Origin: Paracoccus sp. N5
GTDB lineage: Bacteria; Pseudomonadota; Alphaproteobacteria; Rhodobacterales; Rhodobacteraceae
Length of the DNA: 64,000 nt
Assembly (NCBI RefSeq): GCF_000371965.1
Contig: NZ_AQUO01000001.1
Location: 1,172,001-1,236,000, forward strand
Reading direction: 5' to 3'
In this document: in pieces, positions 9,363 to 17,040 of the stretch
Position numbering within the stretch: position 1 is the stretch's first letter
Layout of the letters: every line of letters starts with the position of its first letter
The notes under the pieces: model-generated
What the model saw: the letters and a program-made list of their open reading frames with translations, nothing else
The model's database searches: none
What the model was told of the DNA's origin: nothing
Translations under genes and position numbers: made by a program

Positions 9363-10256
9363 ATGCGCTTCCTGCGATTTGGCGAGTTCGGCCGCGAAAA
9401 GCCCGCCATACTGGATGATGAGGGGAATATTCGCGACATTTCATCCCTCGTCACGGATATCGAGCCGAAAACACTGGCCAGCGGGCTGGTCGGGAACTTG
9501 CGGGCCTTGTCCCCGGATGCCTTCGCCGCCCTGCCCGTCGTGGACAACGCGGTCCGCATCGGCGCCCCGGTCGGCAATATCGGCAAGGTGATCGCCATCG
9601 GGCTGAACTATGCGGACCATGCCGCGGAATCCGGCCTGGCGATCCCCGAGGAGCCGGTCGTGTTCATGAAGGCCGTGACCTCCATCGTCGGACCCAACGA
9701 TCCGGTCGTGATGCCCCAGGGATCGCAGAAAAGCGATTGGGAGGTCGAACTGGCCATTGTCATCGGCACCGTGGCGCGCAATGTCGACGTGTCGAACGCG
9801 CTGGACCATGTTGCCGGCTACATGACCGCGAACGATGTTTCGGAACGGGAATGGCAATGGGATCACGGCGGCACCTGGGACAAGGGCAAGGGGTTCGACA
9901 CCTATCTGCCGCTTGGCCCCTGGCTGGTCACCGCCGACCAGATCCCCGATCCCCAGGCCCTGGACCTGTCGCTTGAGGTGAATGGCACCTCCTATCAGTC
10001 CGGCAATACGCGCACGATGATCTTCACCTGCGCGGAAATCATCAGCTATGTCAGCAGGTTGTTCACCCTGCTGCCGGGCGACGTGATCATCACCGGCACA
10101 CCGCCCGGCGTCGGCATGGGCATCAAGCCCGAGCCGGTCTATCTGCGCGGCGGCGACCGCATGACGGTCAGCGTCCAGCATCTGGGCGTCCAGAACCAGA
10201 CGGTGCATGAATACGACCCTGCCTTGCTGCCGGATTTCACGGAGATGCTGAAATGA
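9363..10256 (+). CDS. Fumarylacetoacetate hydrolase (FAH) family protein
   Basis: A 297-residue member of the FAH superfamily, which cleaves or hydrates C-C bonds in acyl-pyruvate-like compounds with a divalent metal. Visible hallmarks are IAIGLNYADHAAESG, the SDWEVELAIVIG metal-ligand segment, YMTANDVSEREWQW, the KGFDTYLPLGPWLVT block and the end segment LLPGDVIITGTPPGVG. The ATG at 9363 is preceded by GGAACGAGGAG and matches the usual family start; the frame extends further upstream without conserved sequence. Resemblance is closest to the 2,4-diketo-3-deoxy-L-fuconate hydrolase / ureidoglycolate-lyase-like group. Its stop overlaps the SDR start by 4 bp. Confidence 0.87.
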   Translation: MRFLRFGEFGREKPAILDDEGNIRDISSLVTDIEPKTLASGLVGNLRALSPDAFAALPVVDNAVRIGAPVGNIGKVIAIGLNYADHAAESGLAIPEEPVVFMKAVTSIVGPNDPVVMPQGSQKSDWEVELAIVIGTVARNVDVSNALDHVAGYMTANDVSEREWQWDHGGTWDKGKGFDTYLPLGPWLVTADQIPDPQALDLSLEVNGTSYQSGNTRTMIFTCAEIISYVSRLFTLLPGDVIITGTPPGVGMGIKPEPVYLRGGDRMTVSVQHLGVQNQTVHEYDPALLPDFTEMLK

Positions 10257-11011
10257 GCAACAACGATTTTTCCGGCCGCAAAGCCATCGTCACCGGCGGC
10301 GCCTCGGGCATCGGCTATGGCGTGGCGGAACGGCTGGTCCGTTCGGGCGCGACGGTGTGCCTGTGGGATTACGATCCGGCGGCGATAGACCATGCGGCGG
10401 CAGCGCTCGATGATCTGGGGGGCGCCCGAACCAGCGCGGCGGCGGTGGATGTCATCCAATGGGACTCGGTGCAGGAGGCGGCGGCGAAGGCGGCGGAGCG
10501 GCTGGGAGGGATCGATATCCTGGTCAACAGCGCCGGCGTCGCCGGGCTGAACGCCCCGACCTGGGACTATCCGGTCGAGGAATGGTCCAGGGTGATCGAC
10601 ATCAACCTGACCGGCACCTTCCATGCCTGCAAGGCGGTGACCCCTTTCCTGACGGCCAACGGCTGGGGGCGCGTCGCCAATATCGCCTCGGTCGCGGGCA
10701 AGGAGGGCAATCCCAACGCGGCGGCCTATGCCGCCAGCAAGGGCGGGATCATCGCCTTTACCAAGGCGCTCGGCAAGGAACTCGCCACCACGGGCGTTCT
10801 GGTCAACTGCATCACGCCCGCGGCCATCGACACCCCGCTGCTGGGCCAGTCCACGCCTGAATTCGTCGCCTACATGAAATCCAAGATCCCCATGGGACGC
10901 TTCGGCCGGATCGAGGAGGTCGCCGCCATGGTGGCATGGATGTGCAGCGAGGATTGCAGCTTCACGACCGGGGCCGTGTTCGATCTTTCGGGGGGCAGGT
11001 CGACCTACTGA
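10253..11011 (+). CDS. SDR-family NAD(P)-dependent oxidoreductase
   Basis: A classical short-chain dehydrogenase of 252 residues: TGGASGIGYG cofactor motif (about 14-23), NSAG at about 90, catalytic Ser in NIASVAG, YAASK (Tyr and Lys of the active site, about 159-163) and the C-terminal GAVFDLSGGRSTY. It overlaps the FAH gene by 4 bp, so the dehydratase, FAH and SDR genes are one operon. It likely oxidises the deoxy-keto product of the dehydratase before FAH cleavage, as in the non-phosphorylative L-fucose/L-rhamnose routes; this role is inferred from context. Confidence 0.88.
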   Translation: MSNNDFSGRKAIVTGGASGIGYGVAERLVRSGATVCLWDYDPAAIDHAAAALDDLGGARTSAAAVDVIQWDSVQEAAAKAAERLGGIDILVNSAGVAGLNAPTWDYPVEEWSRVIDINLTGTFHACKAVTPFLTANGWGRVANIASVAGKEGNPNAAAYAASKGGIIAFTKALGKELATTGVLVNCITPAAIDTPLLGQSTPEFVAYMKSKIPMGRFGRIEEVAAMVAWMCSEDCSFTTGAVFDLSGGRSTY

Positions 11012-11117
11012 CAAGGACTGCCCCCGCGGCATTCCTGGTTCATGGGTTGCGCCGGATCGGACGGGGTATTTCATCCCAGGGCCTGCTGGCGCAACCCGCC
11101 CCGACGGACGGCGGAGA

Positions 11118-12056
11118 TCAATTCTCCTGCCGCTCCGGCTCGCGCGGCATCCAGATTTTCCCAAGGATTTCGAAGGCCAGGTCGATGCCGGGCTCACCCT
11201 GCCGGCTTGCCAGGGCCAGGAATCCCAGCGTCGCCTCGACCTCGGCCTGATCGACCACGACCACGCCATGCACCTGCTTCTCGTGCCAGGCAATCGATTC
11301 GCGGCAAAGGCTCAGCCCCACGCCCGAACGCACCATGGCCAGCATCGACGGTTCCTGATCCACGACGGCGACCTGATTCTGCGCCACGCCCAACCCGGAA
11401 AAGATGCGATCCAGCAGCCGGCGATGCACCGAGGCCGGTGGCGTGCCGATCCATGGCAGCGCGGCCAGTTCCTTCCAGCCAAGGCCCTCGGTCCTGCGCT
11501 CCCACCCGGCGGGGGCGATCACGCGATACTTGAAACGGGTCAACCGGCGATAGTGGAAATGCGCCGCTTCCGCGCCGCCTGTGCCCTCGCCGTCAAGGTC
11601 GCCCAGGAAATAGCCGGCGTCGATCTCGCCCCGCAACAGGCGGACGGGGACATCGCCGCTCATGCCGTGGATCAGCTGGGTGCGCAACTCTGGCGCCGCC
11701 TTCACGAGATCGCCAAGAAACTGCCCCAGCCGGATGAAATCCGGATCGACGATGGTGCCGACCCGAAGAGTGCCGCGCACCGCGCCGGTCATGCGCCGGG
11801 CGGTCTGCCCGAAATCCGCCATGGCTGCCAGCACCTGCTCGGCCTTGACCAGCAGCGCCGCGCCGTCGCGGGTCAGTTCGACCCCCTTCGACGTGCGGCG
11901 AAACAGGACAAGACCTGTATCCCTGGACAGCCGTTTCAGTTGCAGGCTGATCGCCGGTTGCGTCAGGTGCAGCACCTCTGCCGCGCGAGAGATGTTGCCC
12001 TCGCGCGCCACGGTGACGAAGGACCGCAGGGTCCGAAGGTCTGTCGGGTCCATCAT
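11118..12056 (-). CDS. LysR-family transcriptional regulator
   Basis: A 312-residue LTTR. The N-terminal HTH is clear (LRTLRSFVTVAREGNISRAAEVLHLTQPAISLQLKRL, about residues 7-43, shown in parts), followed by RRTSKGVELTRDGAALL and a periplasmic-binding-protein-like effector domain (RGTLRVGTIVDPDF from about 90). It is divergent from the GMC oxidoreductase gene across a 276-bp AT-richer gap, the usual layout for an LTTR and its target. Confidence 0.92.
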   Translation of the reverse strand: MMDPTDLRTLRSFVTVAREGNISRAAEVLHLTQPAISLQLKRLSRDTGLVLFRRTSKGVELTRDGAALLVKAEQVLAAMADFGQTARRMTGAVRGTLRVGTIVDPDFIRLGQFLGDLVKAAPELRTQLIHGMSGDVPVRLLRGEIDAGYFLGDLDGEGTGGAEAAHFHYRRLTRFKYRVIAPAGWERRTEGLGWKELAALPWIGTPPASVHRRLLDRIFSGLGVAQNQVAVVDQEPSMLAMVRSGVGLSLCRESIAWHEKQVHGVVVVDQAEVEATLGFLALASRQGEPGIDLAFEILGKIWMPREPERQEN

Positions 12057-12332
12057 ATTAATTCAGTTTATAATTCCATGATTCATTAGTCATTGGAAAA
12101 CTGGCGCCGCTTTCCCCATGACTGTCTCATCAGATGTTTGGGAGGCATGGATGGCTATCTGCGGAATCGGGCATTGTGTATCGCCGAGCGATCATGCGTC
12201 CCTTCTCATATATGCAGAAATTATGAAAGTTGCCGGCTTTGCCGGGAACCCGTCCGGCATCGCGCACAGCCACAAGGTGGCGGTGGATGCGCTGTTCGCC
12301 ATGCCCTGCGCCCGCTGAACAGAGGTCGGAAC
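12057..12332. promoter_or_regulatory. Divergent promoter region between LysR gene and GMC oxidoreductase
   Basis: A 276-bp gap, locally AT-rich next to the LysR start (around 12057-12095: TTAATTCAGTTTATAATTCC and neighbours). A 66-codon frame (12118-12318) fills much of it but shows no family resemblance and is treated as noncoding. LTTRs generally bind such divergent gaps. I could not pin down a single T-N11-A operator by eye. Confidence 0.5.
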
Positions 12333-13994
12333 ATGCCACGTGATCCCTTCGACTATATCGTCATCGGCGCCGGTTCGGCCGGCTGCCTGCTTGCCAACCG
12401 TCTCAGCAAGGATCCGTCGAAACGGGTCCTGCTGCTGGAAGCCGGGAAACCCGACAACTATCCCTGGATCCACATTCCGGTCGGCTACCTCTATTGCATC
12501 GGCAATCCGCGCACCGACTGGCTTTACCAGACCGAGCCCGATGCCGGGCTGAACGGGCGCTCGCTGCGCTATCCGCGCGGCAAGACGCTGGGGGGCTGTT
12601 CGTCGATCAACGGCATGATCTACATGCGCGGGCAGGCCCGCGACTATGCCGGCTGGGCCGAGGCTGTCGGCGACGATTCCTGGACCTGGGAAAACTCGCT
12701 GCCCGATTTCAAGGCGCATGAGGATCATTACAAGCTGGACAATGGCGCCGATCCCGCGACCGGGGACAACAGCCGGTTCTCGGACCTGCATGGCCATGGC
12801 GGCGAATGGCGGGTCGAGAAGCAGCGGCTGCGCTGGGATATCCTCGACGATTTCGCGACCGCGATGACCGAAGCGGGTTTCGAGCGCACCGAGGACTTCA
12901 ACTCGGGCGACAATGCCGGGGTGGGTTATTTCGAGGTCAATCAGAAATCCGGCTGGCGCTGGAGTTCCGCCAAGGGTTTCCTGCGCCCCGCCAAGGCCCG
13001 CCCCAACCTGACGGTCTGGACGGAATCGCAGGTCGAGCGGCTGGTGTTCGAGACCGCGCCGGACGGCTTGCCGCATTGCGTGGGCGTCATCGTGCGGCGC
13101 GGGGGCGATGCGGTCACCATCCGCGCGACGCGCGAGGTCGTGCTTTCGGCGGGCGCCATCGGCTCGCCGCAGATCCTGCAACTGTCGGGTATCGGCCCGG
13201 CGGAATACCTGAAGTCGCTTGGCATTGAGGTGGTCCTCGATGCGCCCGGCGTGGGCCAGGGCATGCAGGATCACCTGCAAATCCGGGCGATCTACAAGGT
13301 GCAGGGGGCGAGAACCCTCAACACCCTGGCCGGCAGCCTGTTCGGCAAGGCCAGGATCGGCCTTGAATACCTGCTGAAACGCTCGGGCCCGATGAGCATG
13401 TCGCCCAGCCAGCTCGGCGCCTTCACCCGCTCGGACCCGGGGCGGCCGCATGCCAATCTCGAATATCACGTCCAGCCGCTCAGCCTCGATGCGTTCGGCG
13501 AGGATCTGCACCCCTTCCCGGCCGTCACCGCCAGCGTCTGCAACCTCAACCCCACCAGCCGGGGCAGCGTGCGCATCCGCTCGAACCACTTCGCCGACGC
13601 GCCGATGATCGCGCCGAACTACCTGTCCACCGACGAGGACCGGCTGGTCGCGGCGGAAAGCCTGCGACAGGTGCGCCGCATCCTCGCGCAGCCGTCGCTG
13701 GCCAAATACAAGCCCCAGGAATGGAAGCCGGGCATCCAGTTCCAGACGGACGAGGAACTGGCCAAGCTGGCGGGCGACATCGCCAACACCATCTTCCATC
13801 CGGTCGGCACGGCGAAGATGGGCCGCGAGGACGATCCCATGGCCGTCACCGACAGCCGGCTGCGCCTGCGCGGGGTCAAGGGGCTGCGCGTCGTCGATGC
13901 CAGCATCATGCCCGAGATCACCAGCGGCAACACCAACGCACCAACGCTGATGATCGCCGAAAAAGCGGCGCGCTGGATCACCGAAACAGCGTGA
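12333..13994 (+). CDS. GMC-family FAD-dependent oxidoreductase (choline/alcohol dehydrogenase type)
   Basis: A 553-residue flavoprotein oxidising a primary alcohol. The FAD-binding YIVIGAGSAGCLLANRL motif lies at residues 8-24, GMC signature 1 (GKTLGGCSSINGMIYMRG) near 86-103, signature 2 (GAIGSPQILQLSGIGP) near 275-290, and the catalytic His in HPVGTAKMG near 489, then NTNAPTLMIAEKAA at the end. The ATG at 12333 is chosen because the FAD motif follows at once; the frame continues 240 bp upstream without homology. It is divergent from the LysR gene. The substrate is unknown; it resembles BetA-type and polyethylene-glycol-dehydrogenase-type enzymes. Confidence 0.88.
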   Translation: MPRDPFDYIVIGAGSAGCLLANRLSKDPSKRVLLLEAGKPDNYPWIHIPVGYLYCIGNPRTDWLYQTEPDAGLNGRSLRYPRGKTLGGCSSINGMIYMRGQARDYAGWAEAVGDDSWTWENSLPDFKAHEDHYKLDNGADPATGDNSRFSDLHGHGGEWRVEKQRLRWDILDDFATAMTEAGFERTEDFNSGDNAGVGYFEVNQKSGWRWSSAKGFLRPAKARPNLTVWTESQVERLVFETAPDGLPHCVGVIVRRGGDAVTIRATREVVLSAGAIGSPQILQLSGIGPAEYLKSLGIEVVLDAPGVGQGMQDHLQIRAIYKVQGARTLNTLAGSLFGKARIGLEYLLKRSGPMSMSPSQLGAFTRSDPGRPHANLEYHVQPLSLDAFGEDLHPFPAVTASVCNLNPTSRGSVRIRSNHFADAPMIAPNYLSTDEDRLVAAESLRQVRRILAQPSLAKYKPQEWKPGIQFQTDEELAKLAGDIANTIFHPVGTAKMGREDDPMAVTDSRLRLRGVKGLRVVDASIMPEITSGNTNAPTLMIAEKAARWITETA

Positions 13995-13995
13995 A

Positions 13996-14172
13996 TCAAG
14001 CCGTTTGCTGGGAGCGAAATGCGGACGTGGTGATGCCGGATTCGTCAAGGAACGCCGCGCGCCCACCGTCGTTCGTGGTGTTGCCGTCGCCGTAGTTGCC
14101 CGACAGGAAGCAACCGGCCAGCGCGCTCCAGACCATCAGGCCGCTCCCCTCGGCGTGCAGGGACAGCCGAAA
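13996..14172 (-). pseudogene. Possible C-terminal remnant of an unidentified protein
   Basis: Between the GMC gene and urtE a 58-codon minus-strand frame without a start ends in a stop at 13996. Its translation (GLMVWSALAGCFLSGNYGD, then TTNDGGRAAFLDESGITT) reads like the end of a folded protein rather than a shadow frame. Immediately upstream a different frame carries VAGVQQEALYIDFGCP, as if a frameshift separates the two. I do not recognise the family. The rest of the 360-bp gap (to 14354) shows nothing else. Confidence 0.25.
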
Positions 14173-14354
14173 TCAATGTAAAGCGCCTCCTGCTGAACAC
14201 CGGCAACAGGCGAGCGGATCGCCAGGAACGATGTCTGGATCTGATCCGGCATGGCGCAGACCGGCCGCAGCAGCTTGTTCGCGCTGTTTGCCCCGGCGGG
14301 GCCAGGACTGCCCTGCCGGGCAGCATCCCGCCCGGCGCGACCACGCATCCGGCC

Positions 14355-15065
14355 TCAGGCGGCCGCGCCCAGGCCCGCCAGCCGGGCTTTCAACGTCTCG
14401 CGCGGGATCTCGGCGCGACTGCCCGAGATCACCGCCCGGCCGCGTTCCAGCATAAGGAAGCGGTCGCCAAGGTCATGGGCAAAGTCGAAAAACTGCTCGA
14501 CCAACACGATGGCCATGTCGCCCCGATCACGCAAACCTCTGATTACGCGGCCGATCTGCTGGATGATATTCGGCTGGATACCCTCGGTCGGCTCATCAAG
14601 CAGCAGCACCCTGGGGCGGGTGACCAACGCCCGGGCGATGGCAAGCTGCTGTTGCTGGCCGCCCGACAGGTCGCCGCCGCGCCGATGGCTCATCTCGGCC
14701 AGCACCGGAAAATGCTCGAAGATCGCGTCGGGGATCTGGCGCTCGCCCCGCGGCAACAGGCCAAAGCCGGTTTCCAGATTCTCGCGCACCGTCAGCAGCG
14801 GAAAGATCATCCGGCCCTGCGGCACATAGCCGATGCCGCGCGCGGCCATCGTCTGGGCGTTGATGCGCCCCAGATCCTCGCCATTCAGGCGCAGCGTGCC
14901 GCCGGATCGCGGATGGCTGCCCGACAGCACCTTCAGCAGGCTGGTCTTGCCGGTGCCGTTGTTGCCCATGACGCAGGTGACCTGCCCCGGCTCGGCCAGC
15001 AGGTCGATGCCGTAAAGAATCTGGCTGCCGCCATAATGCAGTGTGATTCCCGTTGCTTGCAGCAT
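14355..15065 (-). CDS. urtE: Urea ABC transporter ATP-binding subunit UrtE
   Basis: A 236-residue LivF-type ATPase: Walker A GNNGTGKTS (about 34-42), the Q-loop region GYVPQGRMIFPLLTV, signature LSGGQQQQLAIARALV and Walker B VLLLDEPTEGIQPNI. The EGIQPNII text after Walker B and the FDFAHDLGDRFLMLERG C-terminal segment are characteristic of UrtE. It is the last gene of urtABCDE and starts one base after the urtD stop. Confidence 0.92.
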   Translation of the reverse strand: MLQATGITLHYGGSQILYGIDLLAEPGQVTCVMGNNGTGKTSLLKVLSGSHPRSGGTLRLNGEDLGRINAQTMAARGIGYVPQGRMIFPLLTVRENLETGFGLLPRGERQIPDAIFEHFPVLAEMSHRRGGDLSGGQQQQLAIARALVTRPRVLLLDEPTEGIQPNIIQQIGRVIRGLRDRGDMAIVLVEQFFDFAHDLGDRFLMLERGRAVISGSRAEIPRETLKARLAGLGAAA

Positions 15066-15066
15066 T

Positions 15067-15810
15067 TCATCCCCTTCCCAGATAGACTTCGACCACCTGC
15101 GGATTGGCCGTGACGTGATCCAGCGAGCCCTCGGCCAGAACCGAGCCTTCGTGCAGCACCGTCACCTTGCAATCCAGGCGGCGGACGAAATCCATGTCAT
15201 GTTCGACCACCACGACGGCATGGCGCTGCGCGAGCCGGCGCAGCAGGGCCGTGGTCTGTTTGCGTTCGGCCAGCGTCATGCCGGCGGCCGGCTCATCGAC
15301 CAGCAGCAGGCGCGGCTCCTGCGCCAAGAGCATCCCGATCTCGAGCCATTGCTTCTGGCCGTGGCTCAGTTCGCCCGACTTGCGCTGAAGCTGTTCTGCC
15401 AGCCCGACCTCGACAGCCAGTTCCGCCACCCGCGCCACGCTGTCGCCCGAGGGCTTCCACCACATCACCGAAAACGGGCCGCGCGCGGCCTTCAGCGCCA
15501 TGGTCAGGTTCTCGGCCACGGTCTGGTCCTCGAAAACGGTGGGGCGCTGGAACTTGCGGCCAACGCCTTCGCGGGCGATCTGCGCCTCATTCAGCCGCAG
15601 CAGGCTGGTCGAGTTCTCGCCCCACAGCACCTGGCCTTCGTCGGGGCGGGTCTTGCCGGTGACGATGTCCATGAAGGTGGTCTTGCCGGCACCGTTCGGC
15701 CCGATGATGGCGCGCAGTTCGCGTTCGGCGATGGCAAAGCTGAGGTTGTTGATGGCGCGGAATCCGTCGAAGCTGACGGATATGCCGATGACCTCCAGAA
15801 GCGCGCTCAT
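15067..15810 (-). CDS. urtD: Urea ABC transporter ATP-binding subunit UrtD
   Basis: A 247-residue LivG-type ATPase with Walker A GPNGAGKTT (about 37-45), the UrtD-typical FMDIVTGKTRPDEG and GVGRKFQRPTVFEDQTVAENL (parts), signature LSHGQKQWLEIGMLLA and Walker B LLLVDEPAAGMTLAE. The LSHGQKQW form of the signature distinguishes UrtD from ordinary LivG. Its start overlaps the urtC stop by 4 bp. Confidence 0.93.
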   Translation of the reverse strand: MSALLEVIGISVSFDGFRAINNLSFAIAERELRAIIGPNGAGKTTFMDIVTGKTRPDEGQVLWGENSTSLLRLNEAQIAREGVGRKFQRPTVFEDQTVAENLTMALKAARGPFSVMWWKPSGDSVARVAELAVEVGLAEQLQRKSGELSHGQKQWLEIGMLLAQEPRLLLVDEPAAGMTLAERKQTTALLRRLAQRHAVVVVEHDMDFVRRLDCKVTVLHEGSVLAEGSLDHVTANPQVVEVYLGRG

Positions 15811-17039
15811 TCCGTGGCCTCCTGTTCGCGCAGGGCGCCCATGTCGGGGCCAAGCGGCGTGCCGCCGCGTTTCGGCGGGCGCAGATGGTTCAGCACGTCA
15901 AGGATGCCGGCGATGCCCTTGGGGGCGAACAGGGTGACCAAGACAAAGCTGAGCCCCAGCAGCACCTGCCACCAGTCGACCCATTTCACCGTGTGAAAGC
16001 CCAGGTTCAGGTCGGGCGCCCGGCCGCCGGTAAACCAGCTGGACAGCAGCGAGACGAAGACCGCGCCGATCACCGCACCGTAAAGCCGGCCGCGCCCGCC
16101 GATCGCCACCCAGACCGCCAGATAGATCGAGGCGATGGGCGCCAGTTCCGCCGGGTTGATGATGCCCGCCTGCGGGTAATACAGCGCGCCGGCGATGGCG
16201 CTGACGATCGCAGCCAGCGTGAACACCACGAGCTTGTAGCTTTCGACCGAATAGCCAAGGAACCGGACGCGGGCCTCGTCGTCGCGGATGGCGCGCGTGA
16301 CGCTGCCGAACTTGCCCGAGGCGACCCAGGCGATCAGCAGATAGCCAAGCCCCAGCGCCATGGCCGAGGCCCAGAAGAACCAGATCGACAGCGTCTCCTG
16401 CGGCACCGCATCAAGGCCCGGGATGTTCTGCAGGCCCGACAGCCCGTTGTTGCCGCGCAGGCCGGAATCGTTCTGGAACAGATAAAGCGCCAGCGCCAGC
16501 GTCATCGCCTGCGTCAGGATCGACAGATAGACCCCGTTCACCCGCGACCGGAACGCCAGCCAGCCAAAGACCAGCGCCAGCAGCCCCGGCACCAGCACGA
16601 CCAGCGCCAGTTGCCCCCAGAGCGAGCCGGAAAGCGCCCAGATCGCCGGGAACTGGTCGGAGCCGACCACGCCAAAGATCTGCGTGGCGACGGCCTGCGA
16701 AATCTCGGCATCCGTGGGCGGGATCGGCAGGTTGGCGAGCGAGCCGGCCACGATACCTTCGGTCCGGGCGACCATCAGCCACATGCCGATCATGTAGCCG
16801 CCCAGCGCAAAGAACGCCATCTGGCCCAGCGACAGGATACCGGCATAGCCCCAGACCAGATCCATGGCGACGGCCGCCAGCGCAAGGCACAGCGTCTTGC
16901 CCAGCGTCTTGACCATGCTGGTCGAGATGACGCCGGTGCCATAGCCCGCCGACAGGATGGTGACGCCGACGGTGAACACCGCCAGCACGGCCAGAAGCAC
17001 CAGGATCGAGGGGTGGCGAAGCACCAAGGGTTTGCGCAT
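15807..17039 (-). CDS. urtC: Urea ABC transporter permease UrtC
   Basis: A 410-residue LivM-type inner-membrane permease with many hydrophobic spans. Family text includes DLVWGYAGILSLGQMAFFALGGY near residues 60-82, ALPLYLFQ-like region, RAIRDDEARVRFLGYSVE near 285 (the EAA-like loop) and SIYLAVWVAIGGRGRLYGA near 330. UrtC proteins are longer than generic LivM because of a central loop, which is present here (TEGIVAGSLANLPIPPTDAE). It is spaced one base from urtB. Confidence 0.92.
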   Translation of the reverse strand: MRKPLVLRHPSILVLLAVLAVFTVGVTILSAGYGTGVISTSMVKTLGKTLCLALAAVAMDLVWGYAGILSLGQMAFFALGGYMIGMWLMVARTEGIVAGSLANLPIPPTDAEISQAVATQIFGVVGSDQFPAIWALSGSLWGQLALVVLVPGLLALVFGWLAFRSRVNGVYLSILTQAMTLALALYLFQNDSGLRGNNGLSGLQNIPGLDAVPQETLSIWFFWASAMALGLGYLLIAWVASGKFGSVTRAIRDDEARVRFLGYSVESYKLVVFTLAAIVSAIAGALYYPQAGIINPAELAPIASIYLAVWVAIGGRGRLYGAVIGAVFVSLLSSWFTGGRAPDLNLGFHTVKWVDWWQVLLGLSFVLVTLFAPKGIAGILDVLNHLRPPKRGGTPLGPDMGALREQEATE

Positions 17040-17040
17040 C

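Noticed and set aside
12118..12318. 66-codon frame between the LysR and GMC genes
   Set aside because: No good ribosome-binding site, no recognisable content and located in the divergent promoter region.
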